Assembly (NCBI GenBank): GCA_965183855.1
Contig: CBCYMI010000005.1
Coordinates: 1 to 46,701 of the forward strand
Reading direction: 5' to 3'
Length of the DNA: 46,701 bases
DNA from: CBCYMI01 sp965183855
GTDB lineage: Bacteria > Pseudomonadota > Alphaproteobacteria > Caulobacterales > Maricaulaceae
Of the stretch, positions 10,296 to 18,967 are shown piece by piece. The notes under the pieces were generated by a model. The model was given only the letters and a program-made list of their open reading frames with translations. It was not told the origin of the DNA and ran no database searches. Each line of letters begins with the position of its first letter. The first letter of the stretch is position 1. The translations under genes were made by a program, and so were the position numbers.

Positions 10296-11975
10296 TTATA
10301 GATTAGGATAATTGGGACCTCCACCTCCTTCAGGTGTCGTCCAGTTAATATTCTGACTTGGATCTTTAATATCGCACGTTTTACAATGAATACAATTTTG
10401 TGCATTAATCTGAAACCGTTTATGATCTCCTTCCTGTAATACTTCATAAACACCAGCAGGACAATACCTTTGTGCGGGTTCTGCATATTCAGGTAAATTG
10501 ACGGTTAATGGAATGTCTGGGTCTTTTAAAATCAAATGTATGGGTTGATCTTCCTCATGATTTGTATTTGACAAAGCAAGAGATGTTAATTTGTCAAAAC
10601 TGGTTTTTCCATCTGGCTTAGAATAGCTAATGGGATGATAGTTTTTTGCAAACCCAGTAGATTCTGCATCTGTTTTACCATGTTTCATTATTCCAAACAA
10701 AGAAAAAGAAAAAAGAGTTTGAAACCACATATCAATGCCACCAAGTAAAATACCAAACAGAGTTCCATATTGTGACCAAAATGGTTTTACATTGCATACT
10801 TTTTTTAATTCATTATAAACGCTGCTCTTTTCATAAGCTTCCTGATACGTGTTTAGTTTATCATGAGCTTGTTGTTTTTGTATGGCATGAAACACCGATT
10901 CGGCGCCCATAATTCCTGTCAGGAAAGCATTATGAATCCCTTTAATCCGTGCCAAATTAACAAACCCTGCAGAACATCCGATCAATAAAGCACCAGGCGC
11001 GGTTAATTCTGGAACAGATTGAAATCCCCCTTCTGTAATTGCACGTGCTCCATACGCAATTCTTTCTCCATCTTTAAGTGTTTTCTTGATTTCGGGATGC
11101 ATTTTAAATTGTTGAAATTCATCATAGGGAGATAAATAAGGATTTTTATAATCAAGATGAACAACAAATCCAATACTGATATAATATTTGCCAGACTCTT
11201 CAAAATGATAGAGAAAGCCTCCCCCGCCCGTGTGGTTTTTTAATGGCCACCCAAAAGAATGTTGAATATGTCCATTTAAATGTTCTTCCTGTTTAATCTG
11301 CCAGACTTCTTTAAAACCTATCCCATATTTTTGAGGTTGTTTTTTCTGATCAAGTCCATATTTCTGAATTAATTGTTTTGAGAGGCTGCCTCTCGCTCCT
11401 TCAGCCAAAAGTGTATATTTTGCCAATAATTTAATTCCTGGCTGATAAAGTCCTTCCTTTGGGTTTCCGTTACGATCAATTCCGAAACTTCCTGTTTTAA
11501 CGCCAATGACTTTTTTCTCTTCTATAATGAGATCATGAGCTGGAAAGCCAGGATAGATTTCCACACCTAATTGTTCGGCCTGCTCTGCCAACCATCGACA
11601 TAAATTCCCAAGAGAAATAACATAATTTCCTTTATTATGCATAAAAGGTGGTAAAAGAAAATTTGGAAATTTCCATAATTTTTTTTCTCCCATCCACAAA
11701 AACTGTTCTGAACGAACTTTTGTTTTAACAGGTGTTTCCATTGTTTTCCAATCTGGAAACAAGGAAGCAAGTCCTGAAGGATCCATAACCGCTCCTGAAA
11801 GAATATGGGCACCAATTTCAGAACCTTTCTCCAATAGTGCAACGGAAATTTCTTTTTGATGCTTTTGTGCCATTTGTTTTAAGCGAATAGCGGCTGCTAA
11901 ACCAGAAGGGCCTCCTCCAATAATAACAACATCATAAGACATTGTATCATCTTGCTCCGTCTCTTTTTCAGACAT
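10296..11975 (-). CDS. etfD: Electron-transfer flavoprotein-ubiquinone oxidoreductase
   Basis: A 559-residue inner-membrane-associated flavoprotein that passes electrons from ETF to ubiquinone. The N-terminal FAD-binding motif VVIIGGGPSGLAAA is at about residues 14-27. The C-terminal domain has RYCPAGVYEV and the 4Fe-4S ligands in NCIHCKTCDIKDP, ending with the typical GGGGPNYP. Length matches the family. An AAGGA lies about 8 nt before the ATG. It faces the uracil-DNA glycosylase gene divergently. Its ubiquinol would be oxidised by the petABC complex. No ETF genes are in the window. Confidence 0.95.
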   Translation of the reverse strand: MSEKETEQDDTMSYDVVIIGGGPSGLAAAIRLKQMAQKHQKEISVALLEKGSEIGAHILSGAVMDPSGLASLFPDWKTMETPVKTKVRSEQFLWMGEKKLWKFPNFLLPPFMHNKGNYVISLGNLCRWLAEQAEQLGVEIYPGFPAHDLIIEEKKVIGVKTGSFGIDRNGNPKEGLYQPGIKLLAKYTLLAEGARGSLSKQLIQKYGLDQKKQPQKYGIGFKEVWQIKQEEHLNGHIQHSFGWPLKNHTGGGGFLYHFEESGKYYISIGFVVHLDYKNPYLSPYDEFQQFKMHPEIKKTLKDGERIAYGARAITEGGFQSVPELTAPGALLIGCSAGFVNLARIKGIHNAFLTGIMGAESVFHAIQKQQAHDKLNTYQEAYEKSSVYNELKKVCNVKPFWSQYGTLFGILLGGIDMWFQTLFSFSLFGIMKHGKTDAESTGFAKNYHPISYSKPDGKTSFDKLTSLALSNTNHEEDQPIHLILKDPDIPLTVNLPEYAEPAQRYCPAGVYEVLQEGDHKRFQINAQNCIHCKTCDIKDPSQNINWTTPEGGGGPNYPNL

Positions 11976-12072
11976 ATACGAATCCTTTTCTGACCATCCT
12001 TGATCTTTTTATTATGCTCATTAATATGATATATATCATTTAATATAATCGACTTTAATTCAAGAGCAATGC

Positions 12073-12945
12073 ATGATCGAAGAAAAAGAAACCAAAAATA
12101 TTCTGAAAAGCCTTTCTAACTGGTGGCTAGAAGCAGGTATTGATCTTCCTTATGATTTCAATACCCCCCTTAAGAACCAAGATGATAAATCTCCAAAACA
12201 TAGTCATGCGTATAAACAAAGCATGTCTGATCCGCTTTTTGTACATTCTTCTGCCAGAAAAAACAAACCACATCTAAATCTTGATTCTTATAAAGACGTT
12301 TCCAGTAAAAATATTCTATTTGAAACTCGCAAAACTGCCGCACAAGCAGAAACCCTCACTGCCCTCAAAACAGCAATTAATCAACTGGAAATAGGAGAAT
12401 TATCTCTAACAGCAAAACAGGCTGTTTTTGCACGAGGAAATCCAAAAGCTGAAATTATGATTATAGGTGAGGCTCCTGGATATGAAGAAGATCGACAGGG
12501 GAAACCATTTGTTGGACGCTCAGGTCAGTTAATTGATAAAATGTTTCAAGCCATTCAACTTCGTGAAAAAGATCTTTATATTTCAAATATTGTTAATTGG
12601 AGACCTCCTAATAATCGCACACCTTCTTTGGAGGAAATACAATTCTGTTTGCCTTTAATAGAACGTCATATTGCACTTATTGCCCCCAAAATACTGGTAT
12701 TGGCGGGATCTGTATCTGCACAGGCTTTGTTAAACACAACACAAGGCATTACCAAAATTCGTGGGCGCTGGTTTAAATACATCCAAAAACAATCAGACGG
12801 AACAGAATCCAAAATAAACATTCCAGCAATTCCAATCTACCATCCAGCCTATCTTTTGAGAAGACCACAAGCTAAAAAGGAAGCCTGGCATGATTTATTA
12901 ATGATTCAGAAAAAAATACAGGAGCCAAGTGCTCCTTCAATGTAA
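12073..12945 (+). CDS. Uracil-DNA glycosylase, family 4-like
   Basis: A 290-residue base-excision enzyme. The catalytic loop GEAPGYEEDRQGKPFVGRSG and the second motif IYHPAYLLRRP place it in the family 4/5 UDGs. The first 110 residues are divergent and poorly conserved. The iron-sulfur cysteines typical of family 4 are missing: the canonical KCRPP site reads NWRPPNNRTP and only one cysteine (FCLPLIERH) remains in the whole protein. Alphaproteobacterial homologues with WRPP are, to my knowledge, common. It is followed 47 bp later by rnhB, another DNA-maintenance gene, and could be co-transcribed. Confidence 0.85.
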   Translation: MIEEKETKNILKSLSNWWLEAGIDLPYDFNTPLKNQDDKSPKHSHAYKQSMSDPLFVHSSARKNKPHLNLDSYKDVSSKNILFETRKTAAQAETLTALKTAINQLEIGELSLTAKQAVFARGNPKAEIMIIGEAPGYEEDRQGKPFVGRSGQLIDKMFQAIQLREKDLYISNIVNWRPPNNRTPSLEEIQFCLPLIERHIALIAPKILVLAGSVSAQALLNTTQGITKIRGRWFKYIQKQSDGTESKINIPAIPIYHPAYLLRRPQAKKEAWHDLLMIQKKIQEPSAPSM

Positions 12946-12992
12946 ATCCTCCATTTAAAAAAATGAGAATCTAATTTTTGAGAAAGAAAAAT

Positions 12993-13639
12993 ATGGTGTC
13001 CACAAAAGCAATTCAACCTTCTTCTATTTCTATGAAACCTCTTCCAGATTTTTCTTTTGAAAATACCGTTCTTCATCCTGTTTGCGGAATAGATGAAGTT
13101 GGAAGAGGTCCCCTGGCAGGTCCTGTGATTGCTGTTGCAATTATTCTGGATCCAAACCGTATTCCTGAGGGATTAAATGATTCAAAAAACTTAGCTCTCA
13201 ACAAAGAAAAAGCCTATATAAAAAACTTCAATCCTGCTCAGAGTTTGGAATAGGAATTTCAGAGCCTGAAGAAATAGACCGTATCAACATACTAAATGCC
13301 TCTCTGATTGCTATGAAAAGAGCCGTTCAAAACCTTAAAACACAACCCAAATTTGCTTTAATTGATGGAAAGCACCAACCCGATTTAAACTGTCCTTCAA
13401 AAGCAATTATTAAGGGAGATCAAAAAAGCCTCTCGATTGCTGCTGCCTCCATTATTGCAAAATCTTATCGAGATGATTTAATGATAGAAGCAGAAGAAAG
13501 ATTTCCAGGATATGCTTTTTCTAAACATTATGGATACCCAACCTTGCTACATAAAGCACGGTTAAAGGAATTAGGTCCCTCTCCCATACATCGTTTCTCA
13601 TATGGTCCTGTAACAGCAAGCATGCACGCCTGCTGTTAA
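12993..13639 (+). pseudogene. rnhB: Ribonuclease HII, frameshifted at a poly-A run
   Basis: RNase HII removes RNA from RNA:DNA hybrids. The 5' part (ATG 12993) has the catalytic GIDEVGRGPLAGP motif; the 3' part has LIDGKHQPD and AKSYRD, so all acidic catalytic residues are encoded. The frame breaks at the A6 run 13220-13225: with seven A's the protein reads AYIKKLQSCSEFGIGISEPEEID, an excellent family match. A frame extension to TTG 12978 is possible but less likely. A single slippage in a homopolymer could be corrected by transcriptional slippage, as described in AT-rich endosymbionts, so the gene may still yield some product. Adjacent to ccrM, as in many alphaproteobacteria. Confidence 0.85.
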
Positions 13640-13655
13640 AGATATATGTATCTTT
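13638..13655 (+). terminator. Possible hairpin terminator after rnhB
   Basis: AAAGATA, loop TATG, TATCTTT form a 7-bp perfect hairpin overlapping the rnhB stop codon and followed by a T-rich stretch (TATTCTTGATTTTT). The stem has only one GC pair, so it is a weak candidate. Confidence 0.35.
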
Positions 13656-13880
13656 TATTCTTGATTTTTCCCAGATTGGATAAACTTTCATGAATAAAAA
13701 GAGCATTCATAATCTTATCTTATAAAAAAACATTTCTAAACGATACTCTAACAAGCTATTTACAGACGAGAATCATAAAAAAATACGATTATATGCAAAA
13801 ATTACATATTCTATTAACCATTTATGAATCTTCCTCCTCAAGAATGAATGATCTGTTTATAATTCATTGCGAGAAATAGT

Positions 13881-14963
13881 ATGATGAAACTTCCTTTAAA
13901 TAAAATTCTATATGGAAATTGTATTACGTTAATGCAGACATTGCCAAATCATTCAATTGATCTTATTTTTGCAGATCCACCTTATAATCTTCAAATTAAT
14001 GATACCCTAAAACGTCCAGATGATTCTGAAGTTAAAGGTGTACATGATGATTGGGATCAATTTGACAGTTTTGAAGCCTATGATCTTTTTACGCATAACT
14101 GGTTATCAGAGGCAAGAAGAATCTTAAAGCCAAATGGCGCATTATGGGTAATTGGCAGTTATCATAATATTTTTAGAGTTGGCGCAATTCTTCAAGATCA
14201 TGATTTTTGGATACAAAACGATATTATCTGGAGAAAAACAAATCCTATGCCAAATTTCAAAGGAACACGATTTGCAAATGCGCATGAAACATTAATCTGG
14301 GCAGGAAGATCAGAAAAAAGTCGTCCAAGCTTTAATTATCAGGCAATGAAAATGATAAATGACGGAATTCAAATGCGCTCGGATTGGACATTGCCGATTT
14401 GTTCAGGAGCAGAACGCCTTAAACTTCAAAATGGAGAAAAAGCACATTCAACACAAAAGCCAGAAGCGTTGCTCTATCGTGTGATTTTATCAACATCTGA
14501 ACCTGAGCATATTATTCTTGACCCATTTTTTGGCACAGGGACAACTGGCGTGGTTGCTAAAAAACTGGGAAGATATTTTATTGGAATAGAACAAAATGCA
14601 GATTATGTTACCCTTGCAGAAAATAGAATCAAGACCGTTAAGGAATTAGATAAACAGGCATTGTCCATTACGCCTGATAAACGCCAGCAATCTAGAGTCC
14701 CATTTGGTTTTTTAATTGAAAAAGGCTTTATTTCTCCAGGAGAGCAATTATATTCCCCAAATGCAAAATATAGTGCAAAAGTCCATTCAGACGGCTCTCT
14801 TTCCAGTCAAAACACAAGAGGATCCATTCACCAAATAGGTGCCTATTTAACACATGCACCAAGTTGTAATGGATGGACATTTTGGCATATTAGAAAAACG
14901 AATAATCATTTTATTCCTATCGACCAATTAAGACAAAAGGCAAGAACAGAGCTTGTCAATTAA
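13881..14963 (+). CDS. ccrM: CcrM-type GANTC adenine DNA methyltransferase
   Basis: A 360-residue beta-class N6-adenine methyltransferase. The catalytic DPPY is at residues 32-35 (ADPPYNLQ) and the SAM-binding motif is in DPFFGTGTTGVVAKKLG near residue 215. The C-terminal ~90 residues (from about SRVPFGFLIEKG) form the RAMA domain of CcrM. The family methylates GANTC in a cell-cycle-dependent manner in alphaproteobacteria. Two ATGs lie in tandem at 13881 and 13884. The gene sits downstream of rnhB in its usual neighbourhood. It looks fully intact, in contrast to rnhB. Confidence 0.93.
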   Translation: MMKLPLNKILYGNCITLMQTLPNHSIDLIFADPPYNLQINDTLKRPDDSEVKGVHDDWDQFDSFEAYDLFTHNWLSEARRILKPNGALWVIGSYHNIFRVGAILQDHDFWIQNDIIWRKTNPMPNFKGTRFANAHETLIWAGRSEKSRPSFNYQAMKMINDGIQMRSDWTLPICSGAERLKLQNGEKAHSTQKPEALLYRVILSTSEPEHIILDPFFGTGTTGVVAKKLGRYFIGIEQNADYVTLAENRIKTVKELDKQALSITPDKRQQSRVPFGFLIEKGFISPGEQLYSPNAKYSAKVHSDGSLSSQNTRGSIHQIGAYLTHAPSCNGWTFWHIRKTNNHFIPIDQLRQKARTELVN

Positions 14964-15198
14964 TTTTTATTATCAAAGAGCAGAAAAAAATCAAATTCAT
15001 TAATCAAATTCTATCTTCATCTTCAAGCTTGAAATTCTCTATTGTGCCAGAAATTAACACTTTATTTTTTTAATTAACCATGTTTCACAATCATCACAAA
15101 AATTTGATTATTTCCAGAATTGATCATACTATAAAACCAAACAAGTATAATTTTATAAATCTTTAATTCGTTTTTATCTTAAAATAAAGGGAATGTTT

Positions 15199-16416
15199 AT
15201 GGTATACGGTATTGGAGGAACAATGAGAGAAGTCGCTCTTGAAAATCTTTCTGACATGACAATTAATTCCAAACCCATTCAGGAAAAGGAATATCAAGCA
15301 AGAGTACACAAAGCTCAATCTTTAATGAAACATGAGAATATTAAAGCGATTTATATTAATGCTGGCACAAATTTGACTTATTTTACAGGAATTCACTGGT
15401 CAGCAAGCGAAAGAATGGTTGGCGCCCTCCTTCCTGCAAATGGAAACATCCAGTATATTTCCCCAAATTTTGAAATAGGAACACTAAAGCAACACATTCT
15501 TATACCAGGAAAAATTCATGCTTGGGAAGAGCATGAAAATCCATACCGCCTTTTTGAAAAAATGTTAAAACAAATGGATATTTTTTCTGGAAATATTGGT
15601 CTTGATGAATCTGCTCCATTTTTTATCACTAATGGTCTTTCCAAAATAAATAGAGATTATCGTTTTACGGATGCAAGCAGTATTACTGCCAAATGCAGAA
15701 GAGTAAAATCAAGTTCAGAACTCGCTCTTATTCAAACCGCAATGAATATGACAATTGAGGTTCAAAAAGCAGCAGCAAGTATTTTATATAAAGGTATTAC
15801 AACACGAGAGGTTGAAGATTTTATTCATACCGCTCATCAAAAAACAGGCGCCAAAGAAGGATCTTATTTTGTGATTGTTCTTTTCGGAAAAGCAACATCT
15901 TTTCCTCATGGTGTAACAGAAATACAGACACTTAAAGAAAATGACATTGTCCTTATTGATACAGGATGTAAATTACATGATTATATATCAGATATCACAC
16001 GAACTTACATATTTGGCAAACCAACTAATGATCAAACAAAAATCTGGAATATAGAAAAGGAAGCACAATTAAGTGCTTTTAAAGCTGTAAAACCGGGTGT
16101 TCGTGCTGGAGATGTTGATCTTGCAGCAAGAGCAGTGCTTGAAAAACATGGATTAGGACCAAATTATCAACTTCCTGGATTACCACACCGAACAGGTCAT
16201 GGTATTGGTCTTGATATTCATGAATGGCCCTATTTAAACATGGGAGATGATACATTATTAGAACCTGGCATGTGTTTTAGTAACGAGCCTATGATTTGTG
16301 TTCCAGATCAATTTGGCATTCGTCATGAAGATCATTTTCATGTTACAAAAAATGGGGCTCAATGGTTTACAACCCCTTCTTTTAGTATTGAAAATCCATT
16401 TGGCTATCAGAAATGA
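15199..16416 (+). CDS. M24 family Xaa-Pro aminopeptidase
   Basis: A metallopeptidase of about 405 residues with an N-terminal creatinase-like domain (INAGTNLTYFTGI) and a C-terminal pita-bread fold. Metal ligands are visible in LIDTGCKLHDYISDITRTY (both Asp), HRTGHGIGLDIHEWP (His), SNEPMI (Glu) and IRHEDHF (Glu). The open frame begins at ATG 15193, but AAGGGA sits directly against it; the ATG at 15199 gives a better spacing of about 7 nt. It releases N-terminal residues before proline or acts on related dipeptides. It stands alone, with about 230 bp upstream and 630 bp downstream free of genes. Confidence 0.9.
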   Translation: MVYGIGGTMREVALENLSDMTINSKPIQEKEYQARVHKAQSLMKHENIKAIYINAGTNLTYFTGIHWSASERMVGALLPANGNIQYISPNFEIGTLKQHILIPGKIHAWEEHENPYRLFEKMLKQMDIFSGNIGLDESAPFFITNGLSKINRDYRFTDASSITAKCRRVKSSSELALIQTAMNMTIEVQKAAASILYKGITTREVEDFIHTAHQKTGAKEGSYFVIVLFGKATSFPHGVTEIQTLKENDIVLIDTGCKLHDYISDITRTYIFGKPTNDQTKIWNIEKEAQLSAFKAVKPGVRAGDVDLAARAVLEKHGLGPNYQLPGLPHRTGHGIGLDIHEWPYLNMGDDTLLEPGMCFSNEPMICVPDQFGIRHEDHFHVTKNGAQWFTTPSFSIENPFGYQK

Positions 16417-17050
16417 TCTGATCTTAACTCTCTTTCTTACTTGGAATTATTTTGAAGCACCTTTTTAAAGCAAAAGGAATATTTAATCTTTGTCTATCAG
16501 ATATTCTCTCGAATTCGCACGCTATTTTAGAATATTCAAGCTAGAGATTTATCTCTATTTTACAAGATTCTCATCTGAGTATAAATGTGATTTTTTAATA
16601 TAAAGATTGTATTACTGTTTTTATTATAAAAAATTTTTAGAGCGAAAAAGCCTTAAAAAATAGCTGTTTTCAGTACAATATTTAATTTGAAAACAAACGA
16701 TTATGGAAAGAGATAAAAAACAAACCCGTAAGAATAAAGTCAAGATATCAAAACAAGAGGAAACCAGAAAAAATCCAGGTTTTAATTGATGTATCATAAA
16801 TAAATATCTATTTTTGTCTATATATCTAGCATGGCGCATACTCATTTTACAAATAGATTGGCATTGCATTTCCTGGATTAAAAAAGGATTTAGAAACCCG
16901 CATTATACTTAAAAACTTAATAAAAAGCAGTTTACAGTTGAGTTTAAGAACGTTTAGCTCTTTCAATCTATTTATTTTATTGTATTTTAAAGTTTCAAAA
17001 TTGATTGCCTGGTTTTACCAGATCATTTATAAAAATCAAAGAGTTGATTT
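16417..17050. other. Gene-free stretch
   Basis: About 630 bp of AT-rich sequence with only short open frames that look random in composition. I saw no repeats, conserved RNA or clear terminator. Confidence 0.5.
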
Positions 17051-17659
17051 ATGCCTAAAAAACATGAAAGAGCTTGGCAAAGAATGCTATCAGGACGCCG
17101 ACTGGATTTGATTAATCCTTCTCCTATTGATATTGAAATAGAAGATATTGCGCATGGTCTTGCAAGACTGGCACGCTGGAATGGACAAACAAAAGGAAAC
17201 CATGCCTTTTCTGTTGCAGAGCATAGTGTTTTTGTTGAACAGATTGCAGGAAAATTACAACCTAATCTTGAAACAAGCTTTAAAATGGCTGCATTATTAC
17301 ACGATGCGGCTGAATATGTGATAGGCGATATGATTTCCCCGTTTAAAACAGCCTTAGGACTTGATTATAAAGCATTTGAAGATCAATTGGAACAAGCAAT
17401 CTATATTCGTTTTGGCATTAAACCAAAACTTTCTCATAAAATTAGAAATCTAATTAAAAAAGCAGATATGATTTGTGCTTATTTCGAAGCAACTCAAATT
17501 GCAGGTTTCACATTTACAGAAGCTCAAAAATATTTTTTAAAGCCTCCCCCAAATATTCATTTAAAGATTGAGCCATTATCTGTTATAGAATCCCAAAGAC
17601 TATTTTTAGAACGCTTTAAAGCATTATCAGCTAATTTATCTGATAAAAACAGACTATAA
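17051..17659 (+). CDS. HD-domain (YfbR-like) hydrolase
   Basis: A 202-residue HD-superfamily phosphohydrolase, probably a metal-dependent nucleotidase by analogy with YfbR. The metal-binding pattern is visible as HSVFVE, then LLHDAAEYVIGD, and a distal Asp in KKADMICAYFEA. A GANTLIKE N-terminus (RAWQRMLSGRRLDL) matches a small family frequent in alphaproteobacteria. It is followed 15 bp later by the NUDIX regulator, which suggests one transcript and a shared role in nucleotide or NAD metabolism; that role is inference. Confidence 0.8.
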   Translation: MPKKHERAWQRMLSGRRLDLINPSPIDIEIEDIAHGLARLARWNGQTKGNHAFSVAEHSVFVEQIAGKLQPNLETSFKMAALLHDAAEYVIGDMISPFKTALGLDYKAFEDQLEQAIYIRFGIKPKLSHKIRNLIKKADMICAYFEATQIAGFTFTEAQKYFLKPPPNIHLKIEPLSVIESQRLFLERFKALSANLSDKNRL

Positions 17660-17674
17660 AAGGAAAAAACAGGC

Positions 17675-18655
17675 ATGCAAAACCATGTTATGATTGGCTT
17701 AAACGCTGTTATTTTTGCTAATCGTAATAATACACTTTGTGTGCTTGTTACCAAACGAGATGATGCTCTTGCACTTCCGTTTGGCTTCCTTAATCTATCC
17801 CAGCCACGCACTCTTGAAATGACGCTTCGAAAATTGGTTAAAGAACAGACAGGCTTTCAGCTTGATTATGTTGAACAAGTCTATACATTTGGAGATCAGG
17901 GACGTGATCGAGATCTTTTTACACAGAAAACAGAGCATAAAAATATAAAATACCCAATTTTTAACCGAATTATATCAATTGCCTTATATGGCTCTTTCGG
18001 GACAAGCAGAAAATGTCGAAAAAACAGGAGGATTTTGGGAAGATATAGATCATTTTTTTCCATATGAATATCAAATGCAAGCAAGTAATTCTTCCAGTTT
18101 CACATCTCTTTTTTCAAGTCTGAACCAATGGGCAGAACAGGTCAAAACAAATGAAGAGATTATAGCAAGAAAAAAACGAATTTCTTCAGCATTTAAACCT
18201 GGTAAATTCCCATTAAATGAAGAAAGAGTGCTTGATCGCTATGAATTATTATATGAAGCAAATCTTCTTCCTGAATCCTTTACAGACCAAGGAAGGTCGA
18301 TTTCAAAATACATGCCTGACCTTGGATACGCTATGATTTCTGACCATAGGCGTATTCTTGCAACCTCTCTTGCAAGACTAAGAAGCAAAATAAAATATCG
18401 TCCAATTCTTTTCGAGCTCTTAAAAGATCAATTTACACTTGGTGAAGCTCAAGCCTTGGCAGAGGCAATTTGCGGATTTTCACTTCATAAACAAAATTTC
18501 AGACGTTCTCTGTTAAAACAGATTTAATTGAAGGGCTAAACCATTTTAAAAACCCAACCTCCCTTGGAGGAAGACCCGCAGAACTCTATCGATTTAAAAG
18601 AGAGAAACTAAAAGAAGGTCCCGTTTTGGGAATCCAAACGCCACGATTAAAATAA
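17675..18655 (+). pseudogene. NUDIX 'NAD regulator'-like protein, two frameshifts
   Basis: The conceptual protein of about 325 residues matches the alphaproteobacterial NUDIX-like regulators: IGLNAVIFANRN at the start, YVEQVYTFGDQGRDRD, a middle HFFPYEYQ region, then a winged-helix end with GGRPAELYRF. Two lesions break it. At about 17984 an extra T turns IAYMALSG out of frame, and at about 18506-18511 a CT dinucleotide is duplicated (TCTCTG for TCTG), after which SVKTDLIEGL continues to TAA 18653-18655. Two independent indels argue for real loss. It follows the HD gene by 15 bp. The regulatory role is inferred from the family name used in subsystem annotation. Confidence 0.75.
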
Positions 18656-18790
18656 AACCGACCTTTCCTCTTTAAAAAAGATCCATGCATTTCTAAAAAT
18701 TCAGAAAGATATATCTATATAAACTCTGTCGTATACAACAAGAATAATACAGACAAAAATAGAGATTTTTATAAAAAATTTTAATCTCTG

Positions 18791-18819
18791 TTGACAAACT
18801 TATAAATCAATATAATGAT
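18791..18819 (+). promoter_or_regulatory. Promoter of the methionine operon
   Basis: TTGACA at 18791-18796 is a perfect -35 box. TATAAT at 18811-18816 is perfect but only 14 nt away; AATGAT at 18814-18819 gives a 17-nt spacing. Either places the start of transcription within a few bases of the 5' edge of the riboswitch aptamer. Confidence 0.6.
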
Positions 18820-18825
18820 AAATGA

Positions 18826-18880
18826 GTAGTACCAATTTAATTCCAACTTGCAGGTACTTTAAAAACATGGCTAAAGCGGA
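18826..18880 (+). ncRNA. SAM-II riboswitch aptamer (candidate)
   Basis: The sequence shows the SAM-II layout: stem P1 AGTACC (18828-18833) pairs perfectly with GGTACT (18853-18858), the P1 loop carries AATTTAA, TTGCA sits directly before the 3' P1 strand, an A-rich TTAAAAACAT linker follows, and GCTAAAG (18870-18876) provides the pseudoknot strand. These elements match the known class (GATTTAA...TTGCA...AAA...GCTAAA) in order and spacing. SAM-II elements repress methionine genes when S-adenosylmethionine binds and occur mostly in alphaproteobacteria. The position just after a promoter and 88 bp before metY fits. No covariance model could be run. Confidence 0.82.
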
Positions 18881-18928
18881 TTTCTGGATAAAATATCCAC
18901 AAAATAGCATTTCAGTATTTATATTTTT

Positions 18929-18967
18929 CCTCTTTAGTCTTTATTACAAAGATAATAGAGGTTTTTT
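18929..18967 (+). promoter_or_regulatory. Terminator-like / SD-sequestering hairpin before metY
   Basis: CCTCT at 18929 pairs with AGAGG ending at 18961; TAGTCTTT-type inner pairs with AAAGAT extend the stem, with two mismatches and loop ATTAC. Six T's (18962-18967) follow, then the metY ATG. The 3' strand contains the Shine-Dalgarno AGAGG. It could act as the expression platform of the riboswitch, either by termination or by hiding the ribosome-binding site. Confidence 0.5.

Noticed and set aside
16624..16869. 81-codon frame on the minus strand
   Set aside because: Cys/Phe/Leu-rich random-looking translation in an otherwise empty gap; no supporting start signal.
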